A stretch of 64,000 bases of DNA from Azorinus chamasolen (GCA_963576725.1 OY755237.1:60813873-60877872); one strand, 5' to 3'; shown: positions 35,901 through 47,062, counted from the first letter of the stretch. Numbers and translations: made by a program. Notes: generated from the letters alone by a model not told the origin.

Positions 35901-36030
35901 AGTGTGCGTTTGGGTGTGTGGTTGTGTGTGTGTGTGTGTGTGTGTCATGCTATCTATCGGTGTTTTGGTGGTGGTTGCGTCTTGTATGTCGCTTTGCCTA
36001 CTTAACTTTACTACTTTTCCATTTACAATG
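32946..36030 (+). mobile_element. Penelope-like element P12, F1, most complete RT plus 3' UTR
   Basis: RT fingers and palm read in order with a few frameshifts: KSGPNIKQHKLSTLFWIPKL, HPYKARFIANSSCCTTTK, NNVFWSIKISNDVL, YDFSSLYTTLPHNLIKDK, VVGIPMGTNCAPLVADLFLY, RYLDDILNLDS, then VYISQLIRFARACYLLEDF. Next comes the C-terminal block GVISQ/DLLIKRIKIFKKKGYD and the 3' UTR to CTTTACTACTTTTCCATT. A pogo-like transposon (34397-35506) splits the UTR. Stops and frameshifts make it dead. Confidence 0.8.
34397..35506. mobile_element. TA-flanked pogo/Tigger-like non-autonomous transposon
   Basis: Left end CAGTATAACGGCGTTATTTC; complement of the right end AAGTATATTGGCGATATTGC. The ends pair over about 24 bases with six mismatches. 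Comparison with intact P10/P11 shows insertion into ATGTATTAC, duplicating TA (34395-34396, 35507-35508). CAGT ends, TA duplication and ...TCGAAAATTCGAG words resemble pogo/Tigger relatives. No transposase frame of useful length was found in 1,110 bp. Confidence 0.75.
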
Positions 36031-36455
36031 AATATACCCAGGCAAACGGTTAAACTTCAGACAAAACTATAATGGGAATTCATCACTTCTGCAAACTAAT
36101 CAATTCCAATTGAAACTGGGTAAAGAAATCATAAGGAAAACAAAGCTGTTTGACACTTAGCTGTTTGACACTTTGATGTAGTTTCTTAAAAGTTTCCCTC
36201 AACTATGTTTATTCCAAATTTCAATAGCTACTGAACATTCAGGAACAAAAAATAAAATATGGAAGGCGGAACATTGTAGCCATTTAAAAGGTAAAGAAAC
36301 AAATCTTTCGAATTCCATAAGCAAACAAGACAGACCCTGTTCAGACGGCTCATGCAGGAAAATGTCTTTATATAAAGGAAAGGGTCAAACTAAAGCCTTT
36401 TTCAAATACCGTTGAAGGTATGACAAATTTTTTCTAAGTCTATAAGTTACACTAC

Positions 36456-36488
36456 CTTCATGAGGACCAGGGGTATAAGATATATTAC
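36456..36488 (-). other. RNF213: duplicated 5' splice site downstream of exon 4
   Basis: The last bases of exon 4 (TGGTCCTCATGAAG followed by GTAATA) are repeated 33 nt downstream as TGGTCCTCATGAAG followed by GTAGTG. Use of the second donor would add 11 in-frame codons (VIYLIPLVLMK). No stop codon lies between. Which donor is used cannot be told from sequence; GTAATA and GTAGTG are both acceptable. Confidence 0.75.
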
Positions 36489-36609
36489 CTTCATGAGGAC
36501 CATGTTTGAAACCTCTAGACCTGGTGGCATTTGCAGTGAGCACATGAACTTGACCAACCGAGTCTTGCCACAACCAGTCTCACCCATTATAAGCACTGGG
36601 ATTTCACAT
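36489..36609 (-). CDS. RNF213: RNF213-like exon 4: Walker A of first ATPase module
   Basis: Acceptor TACAATTGCAG, donor ATGAAG/GTAATA (an alternative donor lies 33 nt farther). One base plus 40 codons: CEIPVLIMGETGCGKTRLVK then FMCSLQMPPGLEVSNMVLMK. GETGCGKT is an intact P-loop. The preceding exon ends MRF plus AG, giving MRFRCEIPVLIMGETGCGKT across the junction, the expected RNF213 order. Phase 2 in, phase 0 out to VHGGTT of exon 5. Confidence 0.96.
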
Positions 36610-36639
36610 CTGCAATTGTAAAACAATTAAATGATTGGA

Positions 36640-37380
36640 AACAAAGTAACTAATGTAGGAACATATACCTCCTATTCTTGTTTGTATATACGGATGACAA
36701 TGGTAATAATTTTACCTCCTATTGTTATACATGTATATACATGCAAATCGGTAATATTTTATACCTCCTATTGTGGTATGTACGAACATATGACAATGGT
36801 AATATTGTTTATCTCCTTTTCTTGTATGTACATACAGATGGCAATGGTAATATCGTATATCTTCTGTTATTGTATGTTCATACAGATGGCAATGGTAATA
36901 TTGTATTCTTCCTTTTCTTGTATGTACATACGGATAACAATAGTAATATTGTATGCCTATTATCACTACTGTACAGTAGAGCCTGTCTTAAATGGCAGTT
37001 CATTCATTTGACATAGGAGTCTTAAAAAGCAGGTGGTTGACGAATGAAGAGCAAAACTAATGCAGAAATTTAAATTTACTATAGGAGCTTTCTGTATTAC
37101 TTTTACAGATTCATAATTAGAGGTCTTCATGATGGCTGCTTACGACAACTTATGCGCATACGGATGGACAATTGTAATATTGTATGCCTCCTATTTCAGT
37201 ATGCACCAACGGATGGGCAATGGTAATAAAGAATGCCTCCAATACCTCGGCACATATGAATGGACAATGGTAATATTGTATGCCTCCTATTCCACTGTAC
37301 ATATGAATTGACAATGGTAATATTGTATGATTGTTATTCCTCGGCACGTATGAATGGACAGTAGTAATGTTGTATCATTC
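36640..37380. repeat. ~60-bp minisatellite next to exon 4
   Basis: About ten units in two blocks (36650-36970 and 37140-37370) sharing GGCAATGGTAATATTGTAT and CCTCCTATTCTTGTATGTAC. A ~170 bp unique segment separates them. The array begins about 40 bases upstream of the exon 4 acceptor. ORFs over it on both strands are repeat artefacts. Confidence 0.85.
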
Positions 37381-37479
37381 CTCGAACTGTGGGCTTGAGA
37401 TACAGAGTTAAATGTTTACCTCATAATCATTCATGTATTAGGAAACAGGATATCATCAAAAAAAATTAGAGGCTTGTTT

Positions 37480-38865
37480 TTTGTCACAAAAACAGATGTT
37501 TCTCCCTCCAATCCTCTTTCCAATACAAAAGTGTAATGTCAAAAGCTACCAAGGGGAGACATTTTAAAAAAAAACAGGTACGCAACAACTCATGTTGGTC
37601 AACATTGCTGTTACGTTTGATGACGCTATCCTTAGTGGTTTCAGAAATACGCGTGCCATAAAGTTTGTTTAAATTTAAGTCATTATGGTCAATAACTGCA
37701 AAGTTATTAGGAAAAGGCAATTCAAAAACACCAGCTGAACAACAACACATACTGGTCAACATTCCTGTGAAGCTTAGTGATTCTATCCCTTTCAAAGATA
37801 CGCGTGACAGAAAGTGTTCTCTAATTTTAAGTAAGCATATCAGTGGCAATAACTCAACAATTATTAGGGGGGGGGGGACAATTCAAAAAACCCAGGAGCA
37901 CAACAACTCATGCTGTTCAATATATTCCTGTGAAGTTTGGTGACTATATCCCTAGTGGTTTCAGAGATATGCACGGCACTAAAAGTGTGTCTACTTTTAT
38001 CAGGGATAAATAACGCTAATGTTATTAGGGAAGAGAATTTATAATACCACAGGTGCACACAATATGCTGGTCAACATTCCTGTGAAGTTTGGTGGCTCAA
38101 GCACTACTGGTGTCAGAGATACACGCCACACAAACGTGTCTAAATTAAAGCGTTCATATCAGGGGAAATAACTCAACAATTATCAGGGGAGACAATTAAA
38201 AAAACAGGTGCTGGTGAACAATCCTACTCTAGCCCCAGTGGTTTCAGATATACTCTCGACACAAAAACAAATTTGTTTTATTTTATTTCATCAGGGGCAA
38301 TAACTCTCAAGTTATCAGGGAGACAATTAAAAGAGAACACAGGTGCTCAACAACTCATGCTTGTGAACTTATCAGGGGGGACACTTCATAAACCCAAGGT
38401 GCAAAACAACTCATAATTATCAATATTCCTGTGAGGTTTGGTGGCTCTATCCCTAGTGGTTTCAGAAATATGCACGACACTTAGTAATGTTTGTATAATT
38501 TTAAGTCATCAGGGACAGTAACTCATTAGATAACAGGGTAGACAATCCAAAAACCACAGCTGCAAACCAACTCATGCTAGTGAGCAATCCTATGGAGTTT
38601 GGTGACTCTAACCCTACTGGTTTCAGAGATACACGTGACACAAAGTGTTCATATCAGAGGCAAAAGTTCAACAATTATCAGGAGAAAACGATTACAAAAA
38701 CTAGGTACACAACAACTCATTGGTGAACATTCCTGTGAAGTTTGGTGACTCTACTCCTACTGGTTTCAGAGATACGCGCGACACAAATTTGTGACAGACA
38801 GACGGGCAGACAGACAACAATATGTCTCCCCATAAATGGGGGGGGGGGCATAATTAGCTAAATGT
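37480..38865 (+). mobile_element. pearl-like tandem-repeat element D (~9 units)
   Basis: About nine ~150 bp units with CAACAACTCATGCTGGTCAA, ATTCCTGTGAAGTTTGGTGA, CCCTAGTGGTTTCAGAGATA and GGCAATAACTCAACAATTAT. They end in GACAGACAGACGGGCAGACA, then CAATATGTCTCCCCATAAAT facing GGGGGGGGGCATAAT, a terminal stem. Same plan and orientation as elements C and E, different core. Confidence 0.85.
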
Positions 38866-39034
38866 TTACAATGGTATCATGGATAATGGAACCTCTGTTC
38901 AAGAGCCGTCTGACCAGGGTCTTTCTTTTTAGTAAAGGAATTTCTATGAGGGAAAAGGTTAATTATTTAATACCGTTAAGCCACAAAAGAAACATCAGCT
39001 CCTTCACCAATCTGTTTGATTTAGTACAACACCA

Positions 39035-39170
39035 TTCCCCTACCAAACCATCTACCACATACCGCCATACCCCTACCCATCCATCTATCACACACCAGTA
39101 TACCACTACCTACCGATCTACCACACCCCACCATACCCCACCTATCCATCTCCCATACACAGACTATGAC
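39035..39170. repeat. CCATCTACC-rich tract
   Basis: Degenerate ~30 bp units such as CCATCTACCACATACCGCC and CATACCCCTACCCATC. It ends about 15 bases from the donor of exon 3 (39183), on the intronic side. Confidence 0.75.
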
Positions 39171-39183
39171 CAGTACCACTTAC

Positions 39184-39306
39184 CTGAATCTCATAAATAT
39201 TGCAAGGATTTTCTTTACATTGTCGGTTGTGAGCTCATATGTGTCATCTGGATCATGGGGATATTCCATTCCCATCACACTGCACAGCTTTTCTATCTTT
39301 TTGTGT
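39184..39306 (-). CDS. RNF213: RNF213-like exon 3: entry to first ATPase module
   Basis: Acceptor GTTTCATTTCAG, donor ATTCAG/GTAAG; one base, 40 codons, two bases. Translation HKKIEKLCSVMGMEYPHDPD then DTYELTTDNVKKILAIFMRF. DPDDTYxLTxDNVKK(I/L)xAIxMRFR is the conserved lead-in to the first catalytic P-loop. The first base completes arginine with exon 2 (DALPR/HKKIEK). Confidence 0.95.
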
Positions 39307-39419
39307 CTGAAATGAAACAGTGTACAATAAAATGTCTTCTTGATTATGATGGGTCAATTGTATGCACCTTGCTACATAGGTGGTATGATTTATGTCTTAC
39401 ACTGGACAGTAAGTAGTCA

Positions 39420-40078
39420 GTTAACTAAAAGAAACCACATTGAACCATTTGCAGGCTAATTTTAAACTTAAAGGTCTAATTAACAGGCAGGACACCTTTT
39501 CGTAAATATTTGACAAATGGGTACCTTGTACGACGAAGTTTCGAAAACACAAAAAATATCGCACATAGCAGCTGTCATATATCACCGATAAGTAAGCACT
39601 GGCAATGTCGAACTAGATATCGTATAGAAAAGAATCGAACGTAATGTACATCTGCTTCGTTTTGAGTGCTAAAATGGTAATTTGTGCAGCATATGTGTGT
39701 ATCCCTACCTATGGGTGTAGCTCCTAATCCGACAGAGACTAAATAGGATTATTTAAATTACCAAAAGACGAGAAGTTCAAGACAACGTGATGTGATTTAT
39801 ATTGGGTCAGCTTACATTTTGTCTCGATGGCTGTTTTCAGTGAAATTTATACTAGAGAAAATAGTGCAGTCGATGACTTCGTCTACAATCATAAATATAG
39901 TATACCACGATTGGTTCCGGATGCCACGTTATTAAACACCCTTTGTATCTATCAAATGCAAGCCAGTAAATTGCACTATTTTGTCAGGACGGCGAGGGTA
40001 CCATGGGTTAGGTTGTGGAACGCCACTTTGTATTCTATTGCTTCGCTACATTATGCTACATTCTGTTATAAATCTCTA
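39420..40078. other. intron DNA without recognised feature
   Basis: No exon, tandem repeat or known element seen. It ends where the F3 retroelement copy begins at about 40079. Confidence 0.5.
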
Positions 40079-40852
40079 TATTGCAGTACACTACATGCTT
40101 GGTGGTCGACCCCTTTACAGTTGGTCATTATGCTTTCCTCTTTGCTTGTGCGACGACGGAAAAGGCTTAATACTCAATGAAGATTCCCTCTGAAACCCGT
40201 TTACGGAGGGAGGAAATTAGATATTTGTATTTTGCCAGTTCTGTCGTACCCCAAATGACTACTCCACAGCTGCTCTGACCTGAATAGTCATCGAGTACAT
40301 GCCTACGATGTCAAGTTTATTCTTTTTCAAACAAAACAGTTGTGTATGATTAATATCCACTAGTAATTGTATTTTCTTGCGATTGATCTTTTAAATGTCG
40401 GTGTGGAAGTGTTTCAAATAGTTTTCCCGTACTTTTAAATTATGACGTCATTTACATGATGACGTCGCTTGTTTACTTCTAATAGCGTTCATTTTCAAAC
40501 CATTTTCATTTTGGCATACATCGTTGTGCATGTTGTGGTGTTGTCTGGAGGGGGAATTTTATTTACATTTTGACTTTGGTGAAAGTGGGATAAGGACGAG
40601 GTTGGGTACCCGTAAACCAGGTTTAAGTCCCCCAGTAGCCCTTTTTTATTGTTTTTGGCTGCTGGCCGTTCCAAGGCGGCACTCCTGCTTTCAACCTACG
40701 GTCTATTTTGTTGATTAATATGCTTAATGTTTAATGTGTTTCGTCTTGATATGCGTCCTGTTATGTTTTGTCTTGTGGTTTTACCGTTTCTTGTTAGATG
40801 GTGTTTGGTGCGGTGTCATTTCGTGTGTGGCTCTCCCTGTTTGACTATTTTT
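40079..40852 (+). mobile_element. Penelope-like element P13, F3, 5' truncated
   Basis: Nearly identical to 20159-20930, with only scattered substitutions and 1-5 base indels by eye. It starts in the C-terminal ORF (CACTACATGCTTGGTGGTCG), carries GGGTACCCGTAAACCAGG and GGCCGTTCCAAGGCGGC, and ends CCCTGTTTGACTATTTTTCC. Confidence 0.8.
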
Positions 40853-41194
40853 CCATATTTAGGTCTAGCACTCTAGGGTAATGGGCCTTTTCTTCGTGGA
40901 AAATTATTCTATACAAACGTTTTGTTAACAGCGTTAACCTCAATCACGCAGAAACTGTCTGGTCAGGATATGCTCTAATTGCTTAATCCGTAGACTTATT
41001 TCTTTAGATTCGATCAGGGTTGTTTAGCGTCTCTGTAATCCCTGTAATGAATATTCATTAGGTCATGAAAACTTTAATAAATATTCTTAAGAGAAAAAAT
41101 GATTAATAAACACGATTTAGCACTGTTGGTAGGAGACACCTAATTTGCTTTTAATCAATTTCCCAATCATTCTTTTCTTATATAAACGTCTTCA

Positions 41195-41400
41195 CGCGCG
41201 TTTGCAAATAGAGTAGATCCAGATCGGACAGTTCCTGTAAGAGCTGCCTGATCAGGTTCTGCTCTGTTTGCTTATGAAATTTTGTTGATCTAATCCTAAT
41301 TGATCTGTCAGAGCCAATGATCCATTTGAAAAGTTAACATTGTGAAGAAAAAGCCTTTAGATTTTCTTTATGAATATTTGTGTAAGAAATAATTATTTCA
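41195..41400. repeat. dispersed palindrome unit with AATATTT tail
   Basis: GTTTGCAAATAGAGTAGATC ... GATCGGACAGTTCCTG and AAGAGCTGCCTGATC ... TCTGCTCTGTTTGC, then ATGAATATTTGTGTAAG. A well-preserved copy of the recurrent composite. Confidence 0.7.
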
Positions 41401-41639
41401 TGGAGAGTTAATGATATATGAGCACAGGCTAAGGCAGTAATTGTACAACCAGACATACCGGTATATTATTACATGATGGCTAAAATGGAAAAAACCCACA
41501 ACAATTACATCTTTACCTTTTATTAACAAAAAATGAAGATTTGAATTGACCTTCGATAACATGAATAGTGTGGCAGTTGTGGTTCTGAATGCAGCGAAAC
41601 CCCGCAGAGATGCAAATTTTAAATCCTTAAAGGAACTAG

Positions 41640-41960
41640 CTGCGACTCCCCAAATACTCTCCGGAAGGGTCCAATCCCTATCCGACATCCGGTCTGGGGA
41701 CCAATCCCCATGGCCACCTCCGGTAGCTACCAACTCCGGCCTGGGGTCCGATCCCCATGGCCACCTCCGGTAGGGTCCAATCCCTACCAATCCCTATACC
41801 AACTCATTTCCCTACCCTCCACAGATGTTTTCCTCATATGGATGGTACTGACCAACGGACCCAGCGTTAGGATCAATCACTGGATCAGTCGGCCAGCCAA
41901 ATACTGACCGACAAACCCAGCGTTAGGATCAATCACTGGATTAGTCGGCCAGCCAAAGTG
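41640..41960. repeat. GC-rich short tandem duplications
   Basis: Two copies of CCCCATGGCCACCTCCGGTAG plus offspring (41700-41780). Then a ~56 bp unit with CCCAGCGTTAGGATCAATCA and GTCGGCCAGCCAAA occurs twice (41858-41957). Base composition is clearly more GC-rich than the surroundings. ORFs here are repeat-driven. Confidence 0.65.
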
Positions 41961-42227
41961 GCATTCCTAAAATAACGGATCGGTCGGCAGCCAGTTCCTT
42001 TTCCACATTGCACAAATGAGCAATAATTTTCAATAATATTAACCAATAAACATTATAAATCAATACATCTCCCCGGAATTTTCCGCCACACGAACCACTG
42101 TTCGCCCCAAAATTCCGGATTATCAAGGTATTACTGATTATCAAGTATGCTATACATTGTTATACACATACCATAATGGTAAAATACCTTTACAACGACG
42201 CATAATGTTCTGCTAAATTTTAACTTC

Positions 42228-42300
42228 CACCGAGGATCGAACCCACATCCTCACGTTTCCTATGCCACCGTTATAACCCTTCGACCACGCTGACTGCTTT
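42228..42300 (-). repeat. tRNA-like SINE head
   Basis: The minus strand reads GTCAGCGTGGTCGAAGGGTT ... GTGGGTTCGATCCTCGGTGG. This resembles the A box (GTGGTCGAAGGG) and B box (GGTTCGATCC) of an RNA polymerase III promoter at tRNA spacing. No cloverleaf good enough for a working tRNA. Confidence 0.6.
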
Positions 42301-42309
42301 GAATGAAAA

Positions 42310-42600
42310 TATTCTAACATGCGGCGGTCTAGTGTAACACGCCAGACTATCAGTCAGGAGCTCAAATTCCAGTCCCTCGGAAATTTCAGATACACCCCTC
42401 AGTGTCTCTAAACCGCACCTCCTCTCCTCCCAGGAATTAAATGGATATCAAATGGGTACCTGTGAGGTTCACCCGCCGGCACCGCAGCTGCATGATTGCG
42501 CCACATGCTAGCAGTGCTCAATATTGTAGGCGAATGACCAGGGGAGCAAATGCACAGTCGGCTGAGCGGCCACTCAGACTGAAAGTAGACTACAACTAGG
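42310..42600 (-). repeat. dispersed repeat, inverted copy of 13.5-13.8 kb
   Basis: On the minus strand the phrases TAGTCTACTTTCAGTCTGAG, GCTCAGCCGACTGTGCATTT, CCCCTGGTCATTCGCC and CTCACAGGTACCCATTTG appear in the same order as on the plus strand at 13.5 kb. It lies directly upstream (minus sense) of the tRNA-like head, so head and body may form one composite. Confidence 0.75.
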
Positions 42601-42784
42601 CACCTTACTAATAGAATCGGACTGCAGCTAAAACATCTTGTTTATAAAGAAACATGTACAAACTGTAAAATTAAAAACACAATGGGTAATGATCTGTAGA
42701 ATGTAATAGCACAAATGACATGAAATCACAATCATCCAGTTTAAAAGAAAAATGTCACATATATTCTATCCACAAAATATAAAA

Positions 42785-44200
42785 CGTAACACTTCTTCGA
42801 ACTCTAGAAGTAATACATCATTGCCAACATCAGACAAATGCACATCATCTCTAAAGTAAATCCCAAGTGTATCAGCAGTTATGTACGCATGAGACATTAA
42901 ATGCCTCCCAATGCAACAACTTTTTCTACCCATTTCATCTATTAGAATAGATGAACTGTCCTAGGACAGTCTTGGAATTAGTGCAAAATTACTTAACCTG
43001 TGGTAACTAACGACAGATGTCAGGTCATTGGAACCTAGATAGAGCACGATCACCCACGAGGTTGAGGTTACAGACAGCCAGACATTGTACTTTATAGATA
43101 AGCTGGTCCTAATGTAGGCCCCTATTACCAGACTACCTACTGCTCCTGGCAATTATAATCTCGCACTTTTGCAGAAAACTGCCCGTTTCTATGCCCAATA
43201 GACATATAAATCTCGGACTATCCAAACATCTGAAAATAAATCTTAGGTATGCGCCAGAAAGGGGTGTAAACCTATACACATATGAAATACACATACTGTC
43301 ATCCCACTTCAATGCTTCATCTTATATATCTCTTAACGTATTGGTAGACCATGGACCCATCTGTTTGATAATCTGCTCTGTAACACCCTGCCTGTATAAC
43401 CATATAGCATTGCCATTGCGAAGTCAATGAGTTTATAGTTAGGCTAGTTTAATAGCAACACTCAACCCTAGCAGTCAAACAACCTTACTCAAAACAGCAC
43501 CAAATTGGTAGCTAGTTAAAGTCTATGCTCATATAACTTGAAATGATTTATTGGTCATAATATGATCAGGGATCAAGCAAGAGGGCGATATGGGAGAAAA
43601 AGTCTCCCTAACCTTGCTGACTTCTCCCTATTTTGAGATGAGGGAGAGAGAAGCCTTAATACATAGAACACAAAGGGAGACACAAAATCAGGACCAAAAC
43701 TTCTCCTTATTTTGAGCTCCAACCTGACCCCTGATGATGTATATCACTTAGAAGCACTGGCTTGTCATTATTTGGGGAACCCGCAACTAGTTCCCCAACC
43801 CAAAATAAGCCAAAACTTCCAAAGATATAATCTGTCCTAAAAAGAACCAGTTCATAATTAAAGTAACAGACATGAGTAAGCTCTACAGATGCAAAATCTG
43901 GCATACCGTCACCCTATGCTGAAAATGGAGTGCTGAAATGTAATTATTAGCTGTGCTATATGCATACCCCTCATAAAACACATAAGATAGAAACATTTCC
44001 CGCTGTGAGAGGGTGCTAGCCATGTCTGAACAAAGCCATAGGAATCTCTGAAACAAGTAAAGTGCTGCAAGGCCCGGCGATACTCCAACTGGGTATCGCC
44101 AGCTCTCAAAAGATGTCTGGCTCCAATTCGAAAATGTTCCATAGATGGCTCAGCACTGGAACCAGATGTTGATCTGCCTCCAGTGCCACCTGTCAAAAGC
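42785..44200 (-). pseudogene. decayed tyrosine recombinase plus SGNH-hydrolase element
   Basis: Minus-strand peptides in order: SMEHFRIGARHLLRAGDTQ, EYRRALQHFTCFRDSYGFVQ (SAM-like N-terminal domain of a phage-integrase-type recombinase); ELVLFRTDYIFGSFGLFWVG then ELVAG (catalytic domain start); LRNGNAIWLYRQGVTEQIIK, QMGPWSTNTL (C-terminal helices, with the HxxR box and the tyrosine altered or lost). Then come an SGNH-like part with VLYLGSNDLTSV and DDVHLSDVGNDVLLLEF, whose DxxH pair fits the catalytic Asp/His. Fusions of this kind are known to me from bivalve and fish gene models related to Cryptons. Multiple frame changes and missing catalytic residues make it dead. Confidence 0.65.
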
Positions 44201-44229
44201 GTTCCATCTGAAAACGAGACAAATTATAC

Positions 44230-45230
44230 TCTTCATCTGAAAATAAGACAAACTATCAGCAATGCTAGTGTGAATTTTTGCTATGAATTCAGCCCTAAGA
44301 AAATATTGAGCTGAAGACATTATAGAGTAAGCGCCCTAACAAAAAACATCAACTCAGTTGATTTGGATGTTTGACTATTGATGACCTGCACAACTGACTT
44401 ATAGTGGGCTCGCATCTGAACAGCTCCTTTATTCACCAACCATTTGCCCCAAATATACAGAGAAACCATGTGCCAATATTGGAAAATTCCCGTTGAAACA
44501 ATGACCCAGGCCAATGGGCCGATGTCCAATGACCCTGAAAGTATGCCCCAAAGTACTTATCCTTGGCAGGAGAGCTATCTGTAAACAAGCAAACATCTGC
44601 TTTTGCAAGCCACAGTCCATCTTAAAAACTTGAGATACCATTACAGTCCTGGAAAAAACTTAACCACAATTTTAAATCCAGTTTTCATTCCATTTTTAAT
44701 TGACAGTGGTGATGTGGACTATTAAACCCGCATGTTGCATGATGAATGTCCAACAATATGATTGCTCTGTAACAACAGACAGACACATGAAATTCAAAGA
44801 GCCTAGCAATGACTGCGACTCCCATAAAGTGATACTATGTTTATGCTTCAAGATATCCTGAATCTGAGTAACAATAGTTTAGAATTTTCCAGAGGATCTC
44901 TTTTTATGATCATCATAACTTAGCGGATTACCAAACTGAAAGCCCTTGTATAATTTAGTTTAACTATATCTGAGTCGGGATATATATTCAAATATGAAAC
45001 CATAGCATCAAACTTCAATGGGGGATTCTGCTAGTGTAAACATAATATTTCCTAAAATTATTGATGTGCATACAAAATCCCTGCGACATAGTCTAGTTCA
45101 CATCCTGTTCAACTGGCAGAATACCTATTCTCTGTCAATTTGCTGATTGTAGGAGCCCTTGCTGGCCAGGCATACATGGTCATACCTACAACGATAGAAA
45201 TTGTAACCCTGCCATGAGTTATAACCATAA
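44230..45230. other. intron DNA without recognised feature
   Basis: No exon or named repeat. Minus-strand ORFs of 69-70 codons here lack any recognisable motif. Confidence 0.45.
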
Positions 45231-45505
45231 CAGGGTTGCCACAAACCTGAGGAAACAAAATTCCCTGACATAATTTCAAATTTCCATGACACATTTCATC
45301 GCAAAAGTTGGCCTTTCTGTCATAGTTTCTGTAATATATTATGGATGTTTTAAAATATATAACATTCATTCTCATGTTTTCAAAATTCCCTGAAAATTCC
45401 CTGACATTTGCCTATAATTTCAAATTTCCATGACAGTTCTCAAATTCCCTGACAATTCCTCGACCTTGATTTTTTTTTTAATTTCCCTGACGCGTGGCAA
45501 CCCTG
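45231..45505. mobile_element. 275-bp MITE, ends CAGGGTTGCCAC, 5-bp target duplication
   Basis: Left end CAGGGTTGCCAC is the exact complement of the right end GTGGCAACCCTG; CATAA borders both sides. The interior is built of repeated TTCCCTGACA and CAAATTTCCATGACA phrases. No coding content. Confidence 0.75.
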
Positions 45506-47058
45506 CATAACAAGAACAAATGTTCATCATAAGGTAGATTCGCCGAGCAAATGAACCCATTGACCAAGGACTACATCCCGTACCACTGCCATGTACCGTA
45601 CTAATTCTGATTTTCAGATTTTCTTAATAACAATTGTTGAAAATACAATATTTTATACGTATCCGTCCACTCACAGATACATTTGACCATTTCCGTTCTA
45701 CTCTGCTTCAGCTGTCTCTTTTCTTTTACATTTGTTTAAACGATGATATCGAGCTACTTTCGGTTATATACTTTCGGACATGGTGCTCTTTGGAAAATAA
45801 GCATGCGGTCCTACAGTCATTGACGATACTAAACTGAAATGACGAGGCAGGCACTTGCTCAATGTCCCTTTCTAAGAATATAATCCCCATACCAAATTTT
45901 CATCCGCAAATTTATCATCTGTAGAATGCTGCACGCATTGTCATCCTATCATCGGCGCATCTTAGAGCCGAAACAGGGAGGCAGAATCTATAGTTTTATA
46001 TTTTATAGATAAAACTCTCTAGATTGTTTAAAATTCTAGAAAGCAGCCTCGTCTGAGGCTTACCATAAATCTCCGGCGACTCCCTATCGCAGCCAAACTG
46101 TATCGGAGTCTTTAACTACCCCACCCAGTTCAACGTCCGGGTGCAAACTGTATCGTCTCAGGCATGTCCGCAGCGCGCCCGTAGCGCGATCGACTGATAA
46201 GAGACGCTTCCTCTTCCTATCCTACTGCATCCACGTCTTTCAGTCTTTAATGCATCGACATTTCGGCGATTTTTTGTTAGATTACAAAATATTTTTGGAC
46301 CGAAGACAATGGCGCGAAATCTGACACGATGTAGCAATGTTGTGAAATTTACGTAAACACCGGCTACCGGAAACTGGCTTACAATTAAACTATAAACACG
46401 TTACCATTTTAGCCAGTAATAAATCGGCCTATTTGAAGCAATAGCCTTTATTATTTCATAAGCAAATCGACAAGAACCTGATTAGGGAACTACAACAGAA
46501 GCTCTCTGATCTGGATCCACTGTTTGTAAATTTGTTTCAATACGTTTGATCTGGGTCTACTATGTTTGCATTGGCATAAACAGGCACGTGGAATGAATGG
46601 TTTATATTCGTGAAGTAATTTACTCACACATAATTTTTTTTATCAGGGAAATAGTGTATCATAAATATGATCCTTTTTGCAATTTCGGAACTTGGACAAT
46701 TTTGACCATAAATCCATAGGAAAAAAGTCATTCTGGATTACTGTAATTTACGGAATTGTTCATTGGATGTGTTTTATAGTGTTACTTCTTATTACCTACA
46801 TAATGCCCAACTAACTTTGAGGCACCATGGCCGCAATGATTGATTCTTTTGATACGTTACAACAACTACATAAAGGAATGCAACAATACGTAAAATACAG
46901 GATGCGGTTTTTATGGCCATGTACTAATCATTGTCCCCTGGTGGGTATTTAACAAAGGGCCACTATGATAACTGACATCTGGAGACAATTGACCCTGCAT
47001 GGGGCATTCGTGTGTAATATGGCTTAGTACAATATACTACAATATGGCCTAAGGCAAT
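45506..47058. other. intron DNA with one decayed palindrome
   Basis: Around 46460-46580 lies a decayed double copy of the dispersed palindrome (GAAGCTCTCTGATCTGGATC). 46060-46220 is locally GC-rich without an ORF. Nothing else recognised. Confidence 0.45.
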
Positions 47059-47062
47059 TTAA

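Noticed and set aside
36631..37016. Plus and minus ORFs of 84-126 codons
   Set aside because: Both strands are open because the ~60-bp minisatellite unit lacks stops; no domain and no splice context.
38862..39416. 184-codon plus ORF
   Set aside because: It runs antisense across exon 3 and the CCATCTACC tract; the minus exon with conserved RNF213 residues explains the open frame.
41398..41790. 130-codon minus ORF in GC-rich DNA
   Set aside because: Driven by short tandem duplications; no recognisable protein feature.
42228..42300. Functional tRNA gene
   Set aside because: A and B boxes are visible but arms do not pair into a full cloverleaf; read as a SINE head. The same holds for 58.6 and 58.9 kb.
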